From Actinosynnema sp042752395 (lineage in GTDB: Bacteria; Actinomycetota; Actinomycetes; Mycobacteriales; Pseudonocardiaceae), in NCBI RefSeq assembly GCF_042752395.1, contig NZ_JBHYXZ010000003.1, forward strand, positions 62,001 to 126,000: DNA of 64,000 bases. The letters are read 5' to 3'. The notes under the pieces are model-generated. The model was not told where the DNA came from. It saw nothing but the letters and a program-made list of their open reading frames with translations, and did not search any database. Positions 1 to 7,624 of the stretch are shown here, one piece after another. The position numbers and the translations under genes are program-made. Position 1 is the stretch's first letter; every line of letters begins with the position of its first letter.

Positions 1-884
1 TGGGCCTGGTGCTGTCCTGGCCGACCACCGCCTCGCTGTTCGACCAGAGCGGCGGCACGATCGGCACCGGCCTGGGCATCTGGCTGCTGTGCCTGGCGTA
101 CCTGCCGAACGCGGTGGTCGGCGCGCTGTCGTACGTGGTGGGCGCGGGGTTCTCGATCGGGCCGGTGGTCGTCGGGCCGCTGGAGTTCGTCGGCGGTCCG
201 GTGCCCGCCGTGCCGCTGCTGGCCGCGTTGCCGGAGGAGCAGGCCGGCTACCTGCCGCTGGTGCTGGTGCTGCCGGGCGTGGTCGGCGTGCTCGTCGGGC
301 TGTCGCTGCGCGACGCCGCCGGCACGCCCCGGTCGCGGGTGCGCGCGGTGCTGGTCGCGGCGGTCACCGCGGGCGTCGGCACGTTGGTGCTGGCCGCGGT
401 GTCCGGTGGCGCGCTGGGCGGCGGGGCGTTCGACCCGGTCACCGTCCCGGCCGGGTTGCTGGCCGTGCTCACGTTCGCCTGGGTGGCCGTGCCGGGCGGG
501 GTCGTGGCGTGGTTCGCCGGGCCCCGGCCGCCGCGCGTGGTGGCCCCCGTCGTGGACGAGGTCGCGGCGGACGTCGCCGACGACGAGCCCGCTGACGACG
601 AGGACTACGACGAAGACGACGAGGAAGTCGAGTACGACGAGGAAGAGGGAGAACTCGAGGAGGAGTTCGAAGAGGAAGAGGACGACGACGAGTTCGACCA
701 CGACCTCGACGAGTACGACGACCTCGAGGAGGAGTTCGAGGACGAACCGGACGATGACTCGGACGAGAGATCGGAGGAGGACGGGTCGGACGAGGAGGGC
801 GAAGCGGACCGGGACGACGACGGCGACGGCCCGGACGACGAGCCCGGCGACGCCGACCCGGACCTGGCCGACAAGCCCCGGTAG
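1..884 (+). CDS. PerM-like polytopic membrane protein (DUF6350), 5' end missing
   Basis: The reading frame is open at the left edge (first whole codon at 3), so the N-terminus and some membrane segments lie outside the window. About 170 hydrophobic residues forming several membrane helices are followed by a cytoplasmic tail of about 110 residues made almost only of Asp and Glu (nt 560-880). The position directly before purN-purH matches Rv0955 (PerM), a protein supporting division and envelope integrity in mycobacteria; the assignment rests mainly on this synteny and on the helix-plus-charged-tail layout. The acidic tail is longer and more extreme than I expect for the family and might bind cations or basic partners (inference). 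The ATG at 18 kb-style internal starts are irrelevant because the gene plainly continues upstream. Confidence 0.75.
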   Translation, partial: GLVLSWPTTASLFDQSGGTIGTGLGIWLLCLAYLPNAVVGALSYVVGAGFSIGPVVVGPLEFVGGPVPAVPLLAALPEEQAGYLPLVLVLPGVVGVLVGLSLRDAAGTPRSRVRAVLVAAVTAGVGTLVLAAVSGGALGGGAFDPVTVPAGLLAVLTFAWVAVPGGVVAWFAGPRPPRVVAPVVDEVAADVADDEPADDEDYDEDDEEVEYDEEEGELEEEFEEEEDDDEFDHDLDEYDDLEEEFEDEPDDDSDERSEEDGSDEEGEADRDDDGDGPDDEPGDADPDLADKPR

Positions 885-912
885 GCAACGCCTAGGCTGC
901 TCTTGAGCTGCT

Positions 913-1575
913 GTGACAGTAACCGGCAAGGAGAGCACGCTGAGCGCCGCGACCACACTCCGGCTTCCCGTCCCCGCCAGGGTCGTCGTCCTCGTCTCCG
1001 GTTCCGGCACGCTGTTGCAGGCGCTGCTGGACGCGGCGGCCGATCCCGGCTACCCGGTCGAGGTCGTCGCCGTCGGCGCGGACCGCGACGGCATCGAGGG
1101 GCTGAGCCGCGCCGAGCGCGCCGGCGTCCCCGGCTTCGCGGTCAAGCTGCGCGACCACGCCGACCGCGACGCGTGGGACACCGCCCTGGCCGACGCCGTC
1201 GCGGCCCACGAGCCGGACCTGGTGGTCTCCGCCGGGTTCATGAAGATCCTCGGACCCGCCTTCCTGGCCCGCTTCGGCGGCCGGATGGTCAACACCCACC
1301 CCGCGCTGCTGCCCGCGTTCCCCGGCGCGCACGGCGTCCGCGACGCCGTCGACTACGGCGTGAAGGTGACCGGCGCGACCGTGCACCTGGTGGACGGCGG
1401 GGTGGACACCGGCCCGATCCTGGCCCAGGAGGCGGTCGTCGTCGCCGAGGACGACGACGTCGAGAGCCTGCACGAGCGCATCAAGGTGGTGGAGCGGCGG
1501 CTGCTGGTCGACGTGGTCGCCCGCCTGGCCCGCGAGGGCTGCACCGTGAACGGACGAAAGGTGAGCATCCCGTGA
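913..1575 (+). CDS. purN: Phosphoribosylglycinamide formyltransferase (PurN)
   Basis: Transfers a formyl group from 10-formyl-tetrahydrofolate to GAR, the third step of purine synthesis, in the cytoplasm. The 220-aa product has the glycine-rich start VVVLVSGSGTLLQALLDA, the catalytic segment MVNTHPALLPAFPGAHG (Asn and His of the N-x-H signature) and DGGVDTGPILAQE with the catalytic Asp. It overlaps purH by four bases (GTGA, 1572-1575), so the two are translationally coupled. The start is unclear. GTG at 913 has no Shine-Dalgarno, whereas AAGGAG at 928-933 sits six bases before an in-frame CTG at 940, nine codons in. FolD, which makes the precursor of its cofactor, is encoded further along the window. 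Confidence 0.95.
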   Translation: MTVTGKESTLSAATTLRLPVPARVVVLVSGSGTLLQALLDAAADPGYPVEVVAVGADRDGIEGLSRAERAGVPGFAVKLRDHADRDAWDTALADAVAAHEPDLVVSAGFMKILGPAFLARFGGRMVNTHPALLPAFPGAHGVRDAVDYGVKVTGATVHLVDGGVDTGPILAQEAVVVAEDDDVESLHERIKVVERRLLVDVVARLAREGCTVNGRKVSIP

Positions 1576-3155
1576 CCACTCCTGCCGAGAGGCGACCGGT
1601 TCGCCGGGCCCTGATCGGGGTTTCCGACAAGTCGGGGCTGCTGGAACTGGCCACCGGCCTGCACGCGGCCGGGGTCGAGATCGTCTCCACCGGCGGCACG
1701 GCGCGCGCGCTGGCCGACGCGGGCGTGCCGGTCACGCCGGTCGAGCGGGTCACCGGGTTCCCGGAGGCGCTGGACGGGCGGGTGAAGACGCTGCACCCCG
1801 GCGTGCACGCGGGCCTGCTCGCCGACACCCGGCGCGAGGAGCACGTGGCGAAGCTGCGGGAACTGGGCATCGAGCCGTTCGACCTGCTCGTGGTGAACCT
1901 GTACCCGTTCACCGAGACCGTGGCGTCGGGCGCGTCGGCGGACGAGTGCGTGGAGCAGATCGACATCGGCGGGCCGGCCATGGTGCGCGCGTCGGCGAAG
2001 AACCACGCCAGCGTGGCCGTCGTGGTGGACCCGTCGCGGTACTCGTGGGTGCTGGAGCAGGTCGCGGCCGGCGGGTTCACGTTGGCGGAGCGGCAGCGGT
2101 TGGCCGTGGACGCGTTCCGGCACACCGCGTCCTACGACGTGGCCGTGGCGTCGTGGTTGGGCGGCGTGGTGGCCCCCGACGACGAGGGTTCGGGCTTCCC
2201 CGGCTGGGTCGGCGCGACGTGGGACCGCAAGCAGGTGCTGCGCTACGGCGAGAACCCGCACCAGCGGGCCGCGCTCTACACGCGGGGCGACGGGCGCACG
2301 GGGCTCGCGACGGCGCAGCAGCTGCACGGCAAGGAGATGTCCTACAACAACTTCGTGGACGCGGACGCCGCGTGGCGCGCGGCGTGGGACCACGAGCTGC
2401 CGTGCGTGGCGATCATCAAGCACGCCAACCCGTGCGGCATCGCGGTGTCCCGGGTGGACGGTCCCGGCGCGATCGCCGAGGCGCACCGCAACGCGCACGC
2501 GTGCGACCCGGTGAGCGCGTTCGGCGGCGTGATCGCGGCCAACCGCGAGGTGACGCTGGAGATGGCCGAGCAGGTCGCGGAGATCTTCACCGAGGTGATC
2601 ATCGCGCCGTCGTACGCCGACGGCGCGGTGGACGTGCTCACGCGCAAGAAGAACATCCGCATCCTGGTCGCGCCGGCGCCCGAGCGCGGCGGCCTGGAGA
2701 TGCGCGCGGTGTCGGGCGGGTTGCTGGTGCAGACGGCGGACACCATCGAGGCCGAGGGCGACGACCCGGCCAAGTGGACGTTGGCGTGCGGCACGCCGCT
2801 GGACGAGGAAGGGCTGGCCGACCTCGCGTTCGCGTGGCGGGCGTGCCGGGCGGTGAAGTCGAACGCGATCCTGCTGGCGTCCGGCGGCGCGACGGTCGGC
2901 GCGGGCATGGGGCAGGTCAACCGGGTCGACGCGGCCCGGCTGGCGGTCGCGCGCGCGGGTGACCGGGCGCGGGGCGCGGTGGCGGCGTCGGACGCGTTCT
3001 TCCCGTTCCCGGACGGGTTGGAGGTGCTGCTGGAGGCCGGTGTGCGCGCGGTCGTGCAGCCCGGTGGGTCGGTGCGTGACGCCGAGGTGATCGCGGCGGC
3101 GGAGGCGGCCGGCGCGACGGTGTACCTGACCGGCACGCGCCACTTCGCGCACTAG
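1572..3155 (+). CDS. purH: Bifunctional AICAR formyltransferase / IMP cyclohydrolase (PurH)
   Basis: Carries out the last two steps to IMP. The 527-aa length is normal. The N-terminal MGS-like cyclohydrolase domain (residues about 8-150) shows RRALIGVSDKSGLLELA, VSTGGTARAL, GRVKTLHPGVHAGLL and LLVVNLYPF. The C-terminal formyltransferase domain has LRYGENPHQRAALY, KEMSYNNFVDADAAW, IIKHANPCGIAV with the catalytic Lys-His, and SNAILLASGGATVGAGMGQVNRVDAA. The frame is open upstream, but homology begins at GTG 1572, which overlaps the purN stop, so I place the start there. The stop is followed directly by a damaged stretch of sequence. Confidence 0.97.
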   Translation: MTTPAERRPVRRALIGVSDKSGLLELATGLHAAGVEIVSTGGTARALADAGVPVTPVERVTGFPEALDGRVKTLHPGVHAGLLADTRREEHVAKLRELGIEPFDLLVVNLYPFTETVASGASADECVEQIDIGGPAMVRASAKNHASVAVVVDPSRYSWVLEQVAAGGFTLAERQRLAVDAFRHTASYDVAVASWLGGVVAPDDEGSGFPGWVGATWDRKQVLRYGENPHQRAALYTRGDGRTGLATAQQLHGKEMSYNNFVDADAAWRAAWDHELPCVAIIKHANPCGIAVSRVDGPGAIAEAHRNAHACDPVSAFGGVIAANREVTLEMAEQVAEIFTEVIIAPSYADGAVDVLTRKKNIRILVAPAPERGGLEMRAVSGGLLVQTADTIEAEGDDPAKWTLACGTPLDEEGLADLAFAWRACRAVKSNAILLASGGATVGAGMGQVNRVDAARLAVARAGDRARGAVAASDAFFPFPDGLEVLLEAGVRAVVQPGGSVRDAEVIAAAEAAGATVYLTGTRHFAH

Positions 3156-3156
3156 T

Positions 3157-3386
3157 TCCGTCGGTCCCGGGGGTCCTCGCGCGTGGGGGGTGCCCCGGGC
3201 CGTTGCGCGTGAGCGGGTGGTGAGCTANNNNNNNNNNGCGGCGGGGGGGCGGGGGGGGGGGGGGGGGGCGGGGGGGTGGTTGCCCGGCCCCGCCCCGCCC
3301 CACTGCGCCATTTTGTCCGGGGGGCCGGGGGGCCCCCCGCGGGGGGGGGCCCCCCCGGGCCGTTCCGCGTCAGCGGGAGGTCAGCT
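3157..3386. other. Unresolved assembly junction with a duplicated flank
   Basis: Ten N at 3228-3237 are followed by long G homopolymers and G/C blocks up to about 3360. The 30 bases at 3197-3226 and those at 3357-3386 are near copies, differing at four positions, each a G/C or T/A complement-type swap. The right copy encodes the true C-terminus (AEELTSR) of the minus-strand gene; the left copy lies in no gene. The simplest reading is one locus assembled twice across an unclosed gap. The true spacer between purH and its convergent neighbour is then shorter than shown. No gene is visible here. Confidence 0.85.
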
Positions 3387-4248
3387 CCTCGGCCGTGCGG
3401 CGGGCGACCGCCTCGGCGTCGGCGACGGGGAACGCCGAGTCGGAGAAGAAGCCCTTGTCGCGGCCCTGGTACCGGATGTTCCACACGACCGTGCCCTTGC
3501 GGACGACGAGGTTCACCTCGGTCAGGTCGGTCGGCGAGGCCGGGATGATGATCATCGCTTCGTCGCCGAGGTCGTCGATGACCTTGGCCTGCTCGCCGTT
3601 GGCGTAGGACATGAAGCTCGTGTAGTTGCCGTGGGCCTGCTCGACGTTGCGGTCGGGCTTGTCGGAGAACGTGGTGAAGTCGTAGACGAGGAAGCTGAGG
3701 CGGCGCGGGTCGCGACCGTCCCTGCCCGCGGTCTGCTCCCACGCGCAGTGGCTCTGCTTCATGCCCTTCCTGGCGTCGGTCGGGGCCTGGATGAGGCGGA
3801 AGCTGCTGACGCGGGCCTGTGACCTGAGGTCGGCGCTCAGCTCGCAGCCGGCGATCGGCTCGGTGCCCGGTCCGCCGCCGGGCTCCTCGACGTACTCCAG
3901 GTACATCGAGCCGAAGACGCCGGCCACGACGAGCGCGACGACGCCGATCGCGATGCCGACGACCAGGCCGGTGCGGTTCTTCCCGGGCGGACCGTACGCG
4001 CCCGGCTGGTGCGGGAACCCGGGCTGCCCCGGCTGCTGGAAGCCGGGCTGCTGGAACGCCGGCTGCTGAGCCCCGGGCTGCTGGACCGCGGTCTGCTCGA
4101 ACCCCGGCTGCCGGAACTCCGGTGGCGGGCCGTACCCGGCGTGCTGCCGGGGATCCGGCGGGCCGTAGCCGGGTTGGGGCGCGTAACCGGGATTCGGCCG
4201 GGGCTGGGGCGGGTACTGCGGGTTCTGCGGGTCCTGAGGTGCGTTCAC
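3370..4248 (-). CDS. Pro/Gln-rich single-pass membrane protein of unknown function
   Basis: 292 aa. Residues 1-85 are low-complexity and rich in Pro, Gln, Gly and Tyr (repeats such as QQPGFQQPG). A single membrane helix follows (TGLVVGIAIGVVALVVAGVF, about 92-114), then an outward-facing domain of about 170 residues with two Cys (GCEL, HCAW) that could form a disulfide. I do not recognise the outer domain. The layout resembles many actinobacterial sensor-like or substrate-binding membrane proteins. The GTG start at 4248 was chosen because GGGGGAA lies six bases upstream and the Pro-rich segment begins there; upstream codons are non-coding in character. It converges on purH and diverges from imuA', sharing the 200-base interval that carries the LexA box. 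Confidence 0.75.
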   Translation of the reverse strand: MNAPQDPQNPQYPPQPRPNPGYAPQPGYGPPDPRQHAGYGPPPEFRQPGFEQTAVQQPGAQQPAFQQPGFQQPGQPGFPHQPGAYGPPGKNRTGLVVGIAIGVVALVVAGVFGSMYLEYVEEPGGGPGTEPIAGCELSADLRSQARVSSFRLIQAPTDARKGMKQSHCAWEQTAGRDGRDPRRLSFLVYDFTTFSDKPDRNVEQAHGNYTSFMSYANGEQAKVIDDLGDEAMIIIPASPTDLTEVNLVVRKGTVVWNIRYQGRDKGFFSDSAFPVADAEAVARRTAEELTSR

Positions 4249-4319
4249 GGTTCCCCCCGTGGTGCGGTCGGTGCGCGCGGAGCAGTCTGCCGGCCACCCG
4301 ATCGGGGACCTCGCCGGCA

Positions 4320-4350
4320 TTGACAGCGGGTGGTTCCTTCGCGATAAGAT
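4320..4350 (+). promoter_or_regulatory. Candidate sigma-70-type promoter of the mutasome operon
   Basis: TTGACA at 4320-4325 and TAAGAT at 4345-4350 are separated by 19 bases, slightly longer than ideal. Transcription would begin near 4357, just before the LexA box at 4362-4377, so bound LexA would block initiation or clearance. Confidence 0.6.
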
Positions 4351-4361
4351 CGACCCGTCGT

Positions 4362-4377
4362 TCGAACAGGTGTTCGA
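4362..4377. promoter_or_regulatory. LexA (SOS) operator, perfect palindrome
   Basis: TCGAACAGGTGTTCGA is a perfect match to the actinobacterial SOS box (TCGAAC-N4-GTTCGA). It lies 74 bases before the GTG of imuA' and just downstream of a -35/-10 pair. This shows that the imuA'-imuB-dnaE2 cassette is DNA-damage inducible through LexA/RecA, as in mycobacteria. Confidence 0.93.
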
Positions 4378-4451
4378 GAGGCAAAGGTCGCCGAACTTCC
4401 CACGGCGATCCGCGCACAGGGGTGCGCGCGGATCGGTTGGGAGGAGGGCGG

Positions 4452-5570
4452 GTGTCCAGGTCGGCAACGGCGACGTTGACCGCGCTCGGGGTAGGCGCGG
4501 CCGGCGAGCTGACCGCGGCACCGGCTCGGACCCTGCCGGTTCGCGGGGAACTGGCAGGGCTCCTCCCGTGGGGCGGCCTGAGGCGGGGCAGCACGGTGTC
4601 GGTGCGCGGGGCGACATCGTTGCTGCTCGCGCTGGTGGCCGAGGCGACGGCGGAAGGCTGCTGGGCGGCCGTGGTCGGCCTGCCGGGGTGCGGGGCGCTC
4701 GCGGCGGCCGAGTTGGGCGTGGCCGTCCACCGGCTGGCCCTGGTTCCCCGCCCGGGTCGGGACCAGGGCGAGGTCGAGAAGACCGTGGCCGCGCTGCTGG
4801 ACGGGTTCGACCTGGTCGCGGTGGCCACACCGGTCACCCCGGCGACCGCCCGCAAGCTCGCCGCGAGGGCCCGCAACCGCAAGTCGGTCCTGCTGCCCTT
4901 CACCATCCCGTGGCCGGGCGCGGACGTGGAACTGACCGCGACCTCCGCCCGGTGGTCCGGCCTGGAGGCCGGTCACGGCCTGCTGACCACCCGCACCATC
5001 ACCGTCCGGGCAACCGGCCGCGGAGCCGCCGCGCGCCCCCGGCAGACCACCTTCCTGCTACCCGGCACCACCGCCCCGACCCCACCGAAGCCCTCCCTGG
5101 TCCCGGTCCCCACCACCGCTCCTCCGCCGACCACCGCTCCTCCGTCGGCGGGCGCTCCTGCGCCGGCCGGTGCTCCCGCGTTGGCCGGTGCTCCCGCGTT
5201 GGCCGGCGCTTCTCCGTTGACCGGCGCTCCTGCCTTGACCGGCGCTCCTCCGTTGGCCAGTGCTCCTGCGCTGAACGGCGCTCCTCCGTTGAGCGGCGAG
5301 TCCGCGTTGGCCGGCGGACCCGCGCTGAGCGGCGAACCCGCGCCGCGGTCCGCCGGCCCATCGGCCCCGCCGACCGCAGCTCCCTTGCGACCACCGCCTG
5401 CCGCTCTCCCGCTTGCGCCGCCGGCGGATCTCTCGCCGACCGCGGATCCGTCGCCGCCGGCGGCCGTGGAGGGTTCGCTGCCGCCTGCGGATCCCTTGCC
5501 GTGGCGAACCGTTGGCCGATCGCTGTTAGCCGTCGTCCCGCCCGCGTTCCCCGTCGCCGAGGCGGCGTGA
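4452..5570 (+). CDS. imuA': ImuA' mutasome accessory protein with a repetitive Pro/Ala tail
   Basis: 372 aa. Residues 1-200 resemble the degenerate RecA/SulA-like fold of ImuA': LPVRGELAGLLPWGGLRRG, SLLLALVAEATAEGCWAAVVGLP, ELGVAVHRLALVPRPGRDQ and VATPVTPATARKLAARARNRKSVL. No Walker A lysine motif is seen, as expected for ImuA'. The C-terminal half is almost all Ala, Pro, Gly, Leu and Ser, and includes a 6-residue repeat (AGAPAL-type). GTG 4452 was chosen because GGAGGG lies four bases before it; longer upstream frames run through the LexA box. ImuA' works with ImuB and DnaE2 in damage-induced mutagenic synthesis. imuB follows after 36 bases. Confidence 0.85.
   Translation: MSRSATATLTALGVGAAGELTAAPARTLPVRGELAGLLPWGGLRRGSTVSVRGATSLLLALVAEATAEGCWAAVVGLPGCGALAAAELGVAVHRLALVPRPGRDQGEVEKTVAALLDGFDLVAVATPVTPATARKLAARARNRKSVLLPFTIPWPGADVELTATSARWSGLEAGHGLLTTRTITVRATGRGAAARPRQTTFLLPGTTAPTPPKPSLVPVPTTAPPPTTAPPSAGAPAPAGAPALAGAPALAGASPLTGAPALTGAPPLASAPALNGAPPLSGESALAGGPALSGEPAPRSAGPSAPPTAAPLRPPPAALPLAPPADLSPTADPSPPAAVEGSLPPADPLPWRTVGRSLLAVVPPAFPVAEAA
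5149..5346 (+). repeat. 18-bp tandem repeat inside imuA'
   Basis: About ten head-to-tail copies of an 18-bp unit (for example CCGGTGCTCCCGCGTTGG at 5167-5184) encode imperfect AGAPAL-like hexapeptides. The first copies are nearly identical and later ones drift. This is a typical minisatellite and probably varies in length between strains. Confidence 0.85.
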
Positions 5571-5606
5571 CCCTCCGCCAACCCGACTCCCCGAAGAGGT
5601 GAACTC

Positions 5607-7172
5607 CTGTACACGCTTGCCGTTTGGTGTCCCGACTGGCCGGTGGTGGCGGCCTCCGCCGAGGCGTCGCACCCGCCCCACCTGCCTGCCGCCGTCGTCA
5701 GATCGGGTGAAATCGTGGCCTGCTCGGCGGTCGCGCGTGCCGAAGGGGTGCGGCGCGGGATGCGGCGGCGCGCGGCCCAGGGGCAGTGCCCCGAGCTGGT
5801 CGTCTTCGAGTACGACGAGGTCCGCGACGCCCGCCGCTTCGAACCGGTCGCGGCGGCGGTGGAGGAACTCGCGCCCGGCATCGAGGTGGTCCGGCCGGGG
5901 CTGGTGGTGGTCGCGGCGAAGGGGCCGGTCGGCTACTACTCGTCCGCCGAGCTGGCCGCCGAGCGCCTGGTCGACCACGTCGCGGTGCGGGCCGGGGTCG
6001 AGGCGCAGGTGGGGTTCGCCGACGGGCTGTTCGCGGCGACCCTGGCCGCGCACCGCGGGCTGATCGTGCCGCCCGGCGCGACGAGGGAGTTCCTCGCGCC
6101 GCTGGGCATCACCGAGCTGGACCAGCCCGCCGAGCACCGCGCGGACCGGGCCGAGCTGGTCGACCTGCTGCGCCGCCTCGGCCTGCGCACCCTGGGCGCG
6201 TTCGCCGCCGTGCCCGAGCGGGACGTCGCGACCCGCTTCGGCCGCGCCGCCGCGCTCGCCCACCGGCTGGCCTCCGGCCTGGAGGAACGTCCCCGGTCCC
6301 GACGCCGCCCGCCACCCGAGCTGTCCGTCACCCGGGACCTCGACCCGCCGATCGACCGGGTCGACGCGGCGGCGTTCGCGGCCAGGGGCCTCGCCGAACG
6401 CCTGCACGCGGGCCTCGCCGACCGGGGCCTGGCCTGCACCCGCCTCGGCATCCGGGCCACCACCGAGAACGGCGAGGAGCTGCACCGGGTGTGGCGCTGC
6501 GCCGAACCGCTCACCCCGCAGGGCATCGCGGACCGGGTCCGCTGGCAGCTCGACGGCTGGCTCACCCGGACCCGGCTCACGTCCGGCATCCACCTGCTCC
6601 GCCTCGACCCGGAGGAGGTGGTCGACGCCACCGCCCTGCAACTGGGCCTGTGGCCGGGCGCGGGCCGGGACCAGGGCGAGGCGGCAGAACGCGCGGCCCG
6701 CGCGATGGTGCACGTCCAGGGCCTGCTCGGGCCGGACGCTGTGCTCACACCCGTGCTCGGCGGCGGTCGCGGGCCGGTCGAGCGGGTGCGGCTGGTGCCG
6801 TGGGGCGACGAGCGCACCCCGGCGGCCGACCCGGGCGAACCGTGGCCGGGGCAGTTGCCCGCGCCGTCGCCCGCGACGGTGTTCGCCGAGCCCGAACCGG
6901 TCGCGCTGCTGGACGAGTCGGGCGCGGACGTGGTGGTCACCGGCTACGCCGAACTGGTCGTGCGGCCGCACCGGATCGTGCACGGCGGTCGGGCGCGGCA
7001 GGTCGTGGCGTGGTCGGGGCCGTGGCCGGTGGACGAGCGCTGGTGGGACGCGGAGACCGCGATGCGCGGTGCCCGACTGCAGGTGCTGGGAGCCGCGGCG
7101 GACGGCGAGGAACAGGCGTTCCTGCTGATCCGCGCGGGAGGCAAGTGGGCGGTGGAAGGGGTGTACGACTGA
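5607..7172 (+). CDS. imuB: ImuB, catalytically dead Y-family polymerase adaptor
   Basis: 521 aa if read from CTG 5607. The N-terminus (YTLAVWCPDWPVVAA) is the usual ImuB beginning, in which the metal-binding Asp/Glu of true Y-family polymerases are absent. Later parts carry the finger, palm and little-finger-like regions. QLGLW at about residues 345-349 looks like the beta-clamp binding motif. ImuB bridges the clamp, ImuA' and DnaE2. No ATG, GTG or TTG precedes the conserved first strand: the frame has a stop at 5568-5570, the only later in-frame standard start is GTG 5643, inside the conserved block, and AGAGGTG lies five bases before CTG 5607. The stop overlaps the next ATG (ATGA). Confidence 0.92.
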   Translation: MYTLAVWCPDWPVVAASAEASHPPHLPAAVVRSGEIVACSAVARAEGVRRGMRRRAAQGQCPELVVFEYDEVRDARRFEPVAAAVEELAPGIEVVRPGLVVVAAKGPVGYYSSAELAAERLVDHVAVRAGVEAQVGFADGLFAATLAAHRGLIVPPGATREFLAPLGITELDQPAEHRADRAELVDLLRRLGLRTLGAFAAVPERDVATRFGRAAALAHRLASGLEERPRSRRRPPPELSVTRDLDPPIDRVDAAAFAARGLAERLHAGLADRGLACTRLGIRATTENGEELHRVWRCAEPLTPQGIADRVRWQLDGWLTRTRLTSGIHLLRLDPEEVVDATALQLGLWPGAGRDQGEAAERAARAMVHVQGLLGPDAVLTPVLGGGRGPVERVRLVPWGDERTPAADPGEPWPGQLPAPSPATVFAEPEPVALLDESGADVVVTGYAELVVRPHRIVHGGRARQVVAWSGPWPVDERWWDAETAMRGARLQVLGAAADGEEQAFLLIRAGGKWAVEGVYD

Positions 7173-7624
7173 TGAGCGGTGACGTTCCCGAGCCGGACCG
7201 TCGTGGTCTGGCCGAGTGGCTGGACGGCTGCGCCGGATCTCCCGACGTGCCGGAGCAGCGCGGCGGACCGGCCTACGTGGTGAGCTTCGGCTGGCTCCCG
7301 GCGCGACTGCCCCCGGCGGAGCCGACGATCCCGACACCCCGGCGAGCCCTCGACGACTCGCCGCCCCGGGACGAACCACGCCGGAACCCGCCCCGCCACG
7401 CGGCCTCCCGGGACGAGTCGCCCCGGAACCCGTCCCGCCACAAGGCCCCTCGGGACGAGTCGCGCCGGAACCCGTCCCGCCACAAGGCCCCTCGGGACGA
7501 GTCGCGCCGGAACCCGTCCCGGCACGAGCCTCATCGGGACGAGTCGCGCCGGAACCCGTCCCGGCACGAGCCCCATCGGGATGATCCGCGCCGGCACGAG
7601 CCGCGTGGGGACGAGCCGCGCTGA
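7172..7624 (+). CDS. Arg-rich repeat protein inside the mutasome operon
   Basis: 150 aa, unrecognised. The first 60 residues look globular (RGLAEWLDGCAGSPDVPEQ, AYVVSFGWLPARLPPAEP). Residues 65-150 are five copies plus a degenerate sixth of a 14-residue unit such as PRDESRRNPSRHKA, giving a strongly basic tail rich in Arg, His, Pro and Asp. It is locked between imuB and dnaE2 by ATGA overlaps at both ends, so it should be translated with them and induced by DNA damage. A basic tail could bind DNA or the polymerases (inference only). The same repeat also reads open in other frames, so the DNA could be spacer expansion, but the double stop-start coupling argues for a real gene. Confidence 0.7.
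   Translation: MSGDVPEPDRRGLAEWLDGCAGSPDVPEQRGGPAYVVSFGWLPARLPPAEPTIPTPRRALDDSPPRDEPRRNPPRHAASRDESPRNPSRHKAPRDESRRNPSRHKAPRDESRRNPSRHEPHRDESRRNPSRHEPHRDDPRRHEPRGDEPR
7364..7621 (+). repeat. 42-bp tandem repeat, about six copies
   Basis: Units begin with (C/T)CYCGGGACGA and recur every 42 bases from 7364. Copies three and four are nearly identical; the last is degenerate. The period is a multiple of three, so copy changes keep the reading frame. Confidence 0.9.

Noticed and set aside
4122..4451. Longer imuA' start upstream of the LexA box
   Set aside because: This would translate the promoter and operator; GTG 4452 has a good ribosome site and begins the conserved region.
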